A DNA stretch of 64,000 bases from an uncultured Nitrospira sp. (GTDB lineage Bacteria; Nitrospirota; Nitrospiria; Nitrospirales; Nitrospiraceae): the NCBI GenBank assembly GCA_902500995.1, contig CABVSR010000003.1, forward strand, positions 62,001 to 126,000, read 5' to 3'. Positions within the stretch are counted from its first letter, which is position 1, and every line of letters begins with the position of its first letter. The position numbers and the translations under genes are program-made. Shown one piece after another: positions 61,290 to 64,000 of this stretch. The notes under the pieces are model-generated. The model did not search any database. It saw only the letters and a program-made list of their open reading frames with translations, and was not told where the DNA came from.

Positions 61290-62279
61290 CTAAATCTTCA
61301 TCGCGTCCCGCACCTCGGCCATGGTCTGAGACGACAGGGCCGTTGCGCGCCGCCGGCCGTCCTCCGCAATCTCATCGAGGCGGCCGGGATGTTGAGTCAG
61401 TGTCGCGCGCGCCTCCCACATCGGCGCCAGCCGTTCCACCGCCCGGTCGGCGACGAGCTTCTTGCAATCGATGCAGCCGATGGCTGCGGTGCGGCAATCC
61501 CGATTCACCTGCTCGATGACCGGCAGCGGCGAAAAAATCTTGTGGAAGTCGTAGACGGGGCAGACATCGGGATTGCCCGGATCGGTGCGCCGGACGCGCG
61601 CGGGGTCGGTGATCATCGTCTTGAGCTTCTGGCGGACGACTGCTTCCGTATCAGACAGGTTGATCGCATTACCGTAGCTCTTGCTCATTTTCCGTCCGTC
61701 GGTGCCGAGGACTTTCGGGAACTTCGTGAGATGTTCCTGGGGTTCGGGAAAGACGGAGCCATAGAGGCTGTTGAAGCGGCGCGCCAGTTCCCGGGTCAAT
61801 TCCAGATGGGGTAACTGATCTTTGCCCACCGGCACGAAATCAGGCTTGTACAAGAGGATGTCGGCGGCTTGCAGGACGGGATACCCGAGAAAGCCGTAGG
61901 TGCTGAGGTCTCGCTCCTTGATCTCCTCCTGTTTTTCCTTGTAGGTCGGATTTCGCTCCAGCCAGGAGACCGGAATGATCATGGAGAAGAGGAGATGCAG
62001 GATGGCGTGATCCGGGACCTGCGATTGAATGAAGACGGTGGCCCGCTGCGGGTCGATGCCGGCCGCGAGCCAGTCGATCAGCATTTCCCGCACGTATTCG
62101 CGAATGCGGCTGGTGTCCGCGTAGTTGGACGACAGGGCATGCCAGTCGGCCACAAAGAAAAAGCAGTCGTATTGCTCCTGCAATGCCTTCCAATTTTCCA
62201 GTGCCCCCAACCAGTTGCCGAGATGGAGCAACCCGCTCGCCTGCATCCCGCTGAGTACTCGCTTACGAGCCGTTGTCAT
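61290..62279 (-). CDS. trpS: Tryptophanyl-tRNA synthetase
   Basis: A 329-residue class I aminoacyl-tRNA synthetase. The HIGH-like motif is GLLHLGNWLGAL (~17-28), and the KMSKS motif DGRKMSKSYGNAINL (~195-209) is intact; the tryptophan site is VFIQSQVPDHAILHL. GGGAG lies 10 nt before the ATG. It is 54 nt downstream of the periplasmic-binding-protein gene on the same strand. Length and motifs are normal. Confidence 0.97.
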   Translation of the reverse strand: MTTARKRVLSGMQASGLLHLGNWLGALENWKALQEQYDCFFFVADWHALSSNYADTSRIREYVREMLIDWLAAGIDPQRATVFIQSQVPDHAILHLLFSMIIPVSWLERNPTYKEKQEEIKERDLSTYGFLGYPVLQAADILLYKPDFVPVGKDQLPHLELTRELARRFNSLYGSVFPEPQEHLTKFPKVLGTDGRKMSKSYGNAINLSDTEAVVRQKLKTMITDPARVRRTDPGNPDVCPVYDFHKIFSPLPVIEQVNRDCRTAAIGCIDCKKLVADRAVERLAPMWEARATLTQHPGRLDEIAEDGRRRATALSSQTMAEVRDAMKI

Positions 62280-62333
62280 GCCGTATCACTCCCATATCCT
62301 GGACCGATGTGTTGTTGCCCCCTGGCGGTAAGA

Positions 62334-64000
62334 CTACTCCAGAGGGACGAACTTGCCTTGTTTCACTTGAATGAGAAAGATGTGGCGATTGAGGGTGCCG
62401 TCGGGGCTAAATCCGCTGGGGCCGCTCAGAGTCGGCAGGTCATGCTGCATCATTAAGTAGTCGCGAACCGCTTCTCCGCTGGTGGCGCCTCGCCGGATCG
62501 CTTCCACGGCCAGTCGTGCGGCGTCATAGCCTTGGGCCGCGAAGAGCGAAGGCGTCGCTTGGAACCGTTTGCGATACCGTTCCACGAATTCCTGCACCGC
62601 CGGGCTGGCGCTGTCGGCAAAAAACCCGTCGGCAAAGACGCTGCCTTCGACGCTGCGGTCGGCCACGCGTGCGAAATCGGGTTGGTTCCATCCATTGGCG
62701 CCCAGTAGCGGAACGGCGATGTCGAAAAAGGCCAGTTGCGCGGCCAGCAGGCCCACGTCCAGCGAACGACCGGGGATGAACACGGCATCGAACCCCGGAG
62801 AGTAGAGCAGGCGCTTGCCTTTCTTGCCCGCCCCCTGTCTGATCCCGGTTTTCGCCGGATCGTTCTCGACTTGAACCTCAACGCCGTACTTCTTCAAGTC
62901 TTCGGCTTTGAGCTTGCCGATGACGGCGCGGAAGTCGGCATCACCCTCCTTGTAGGGTTCGCTGGCAATCAGTTCTCCATCTTGCTGCCGGATTTCTTGC
63001 GCAAACAGGCGTGCCAGCTCACGGCCGTAAGGCGTGTCAGGGTAGAGTATGGCGAACCGTTTGAACTGTTGCTCCTTGACCGCATAGTCCGCCACGCGTT
63101 TCGCCTGATGCCCGTAGGTCAGCGCCGTGCTGAAGACATAGTTCCCGAAGCGCCGTAAGTTCGGGACGGTCGCGCTCGGGGTGATCAGCGGGATATGCGC
63201 GCGTTCGGCCAGCTCGGCCATCACCGGCAGGTTTTTCGACAGCAACGGCCCGATCACGGCAAGGGGGCGGTCGTCCGACAAGACCGAGGAGAGTTCATCC
63301 AGGAATGCCGCGCGGTCGGATTCCGTGTCTTTGACGATAAGGCCGATCGACGGGCTCTCGCCCCCGTCCTTCGATCGCTCGAGCGCGAGCTGGATTCCAT
63401 TCAGCACTTCCGTCCCGAAGGGCGCGAGTTTGCCGGACATCGGGAAAATGGCGGCAATGGAGTAGGGGTGCGATTTGAATTTGGTTCGCACCGTGGTCTG
63501 AAGATCGGCGGCTTTCGCGGCGTAAGGATGGTTGGGGAATCGGGTGAGGAAGAGGCGCAGGTCTCGCTCGACTAAATGATCTTCTCCCGCGGAGGTATGC
63601 AGCTCAATGAGCTTGATGGACGCCACGTCTCCGGGAAATGTTCGCGGGTACGCGTCGCGTACGCGCATAAGCGCCGGCGCGTCGAGTTTGTCGTTCACCA
63701 GATCCCGGATCTGCGTCTCGGTTTCGCGCGCCTGGTCGCCGGCATCCAGCGGCAACTCATCGAGCCAGGCTTGAATGGCTCGCAGAAAATCTTTCTTCTG
63801 GGCCTGAAACTCTCCGGTCAGCCGCAGGGCGTCGCGTTTGATGGCAGGATCGGCCGACAGGCTGCGCACTTCGGACAGTAGGGGAAGCGCGAGATCCAGA
63901 TTGCCGGCCCTGGCGTGGGATCTAGCCAGGAGCAGTTTCGCCCGATCCACGAGGTCTGAGTTGGGAAATTCCCCGAGGAGCTGATTGACGTAACGGATGG
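62334..64000 (-). CDS. Periplasmic ligand-binding protein with TPR part (LpoA/Peripla_BP_6 type), cut by window edge
   Basis: The frame remains open to the right edge (residues IRYVNQLLGEFPNSDL precede the first in-window GTG at 63950), so the N-terminus is missing. The visible ~555 residues start with TPR-like helices (~1-170) and continue with a Peripla_BP_6 domain: IAAIFPMSGKLAPFGTEVL, IGPLLSKNLPVMAELAER, ITPSATVPNLRRFGNYVF, FAILYPDTPYGRELARLF. This domain order is that of LpoA-type activators of penicillin-binding proteins, or of branched-chain amino-acid binding proteins with an added TPR region. No permease gene is in view, favouring the LpoA-like role. trpS follows. Confidence 0.85.
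   Translation of the reverse strand, partial: IRYVNQLLGEFPNSDLVDRAKLLLARSHARAGNLDLALPLLSEVRSLSADPAIKRDALRLTGEFQAQKKDFLRAIQAWLDELPLDAGDQARETETQIRDLVNDKLDAPALMRVRDAYPRTFPGDVASIKLIELHTSAGEDHLVERDLRLFLTRFPNHPYAAKAADLQTTVRTKFKSHPYSIAAIFPMSGKLAPFGTEVLNGIQLALERSKDGGESPSIGLIVKDTESDRAAFLDELSSVLSDDRPLAVIGPLLSKNLPVMAELAERAHIPLITPSATVPNLRRFGNYVFSTALTYGHQAKRVADYAVKEQQFKRFAILYPDTPYGRELARLFAQEIRQQDGELIASEPYKEGDADFRAVIGKLKAEDLKKYGVEVQVENDPAKTGIRQGAGKKGKRLLYSPGFDAVFIPGRSLDVGLLAAQLAFFDIAVPLLGANGWNQPDFARVADRSVEGSVFADGFFADSASPAVQEFVERYRKRFQATPSLFAAQGYDAARLAVEAIRRGATSGEAVRDYLMMQHDLPTLSGPSGFSPDGTLNRHIFLIQVKQGKFVPLE

Overview
The window is a high-GC bacterial chromosome segment with dense gene packing, many ATGA or TAATG start/stop overlaps, and no rRNA, tRNA, CRISPR array or complete insertion sequence that I could find. 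The gene set (NADPH-type gltBD, a TtuA-like tRNA thiolase with a small sulfur carrier, AmgK/MurU, GH57, DUF1015, Spy-like and PepSY periplasmic proteins, many small lipoproteins) suggests a Gram-negative with an outer membrane. The overall style resembles Nitrospira/Nitrospirota, but that is an inference from gene content; no marker gene proves it.

Layout. 1-4000: the AT-richer end of a surface-polysaccharide cluster (methyltransferase tail, WbsX-type protein, double GT2 protein). 4256-12283: a compact, GC-rich polysaccharide operon (two GT4 enzymes, WecA-type lipid-P sugar-1-phosphate transferase, FAD oxidoreductase, DegT aminotransferase, and a fused Gfo/Idh-SDR protein). 12519-15183: two lipoproteins and a small CxxC protein. 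15222-24474 (minus): ppk1, ilvD plus a secreted partner, PepSY and Spy-like periplasmic proteins, MarC, a DnaJ variant and a membrane SGNH hydrolase. 24581-28994 (minus): a sugar ABC transporter. 29044-31536 (minus): VOC protein, Ogt, and an Ada/AraC/AlkA fusion for alkylation repair. 31643-36312 (minus): TtuA-like and carrier protein, galT, GH57. 36461-44081: VanZ, aldo/keto reductase, amgK-murU, a sigma-54 response regulator, DUF1015 and a polyprenyl diphosphate synthase. 44317-50345: gltB-gltD. 50340-53215: an accessory insert next to gltD carrying an AbiEii-like nucleotidyltransferase pair, a HEPN-type protein and an orphan VapB-like antitoxin. 53220-64000: DUF5069, secreted/lipoprotein genes, an FKBP isomerase, an MBL hydrolase, a bifunctional-nuclease-domain protein, PilZ, trpS and a periplasmic binding protein cut by the right edge.

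Points that stand out: (1) a dispersed palindromic element in four copies, each touching a stop codon, with outer arms that differ between copies yet stay self-complementary within each copy; (2) a diverged second copy of the gltD 3' end, showing that the block after gltD is an insertion at that gene's 3' end; (3) a HEPN protein with an intact R-x4-H motif and a 16-bp palindrome 4 bp before its ATG; (4) -10-like boxes 5-9 nt before several start codons that lack Shine-Dalgarno sequences, suggesting leaderless transcripts.
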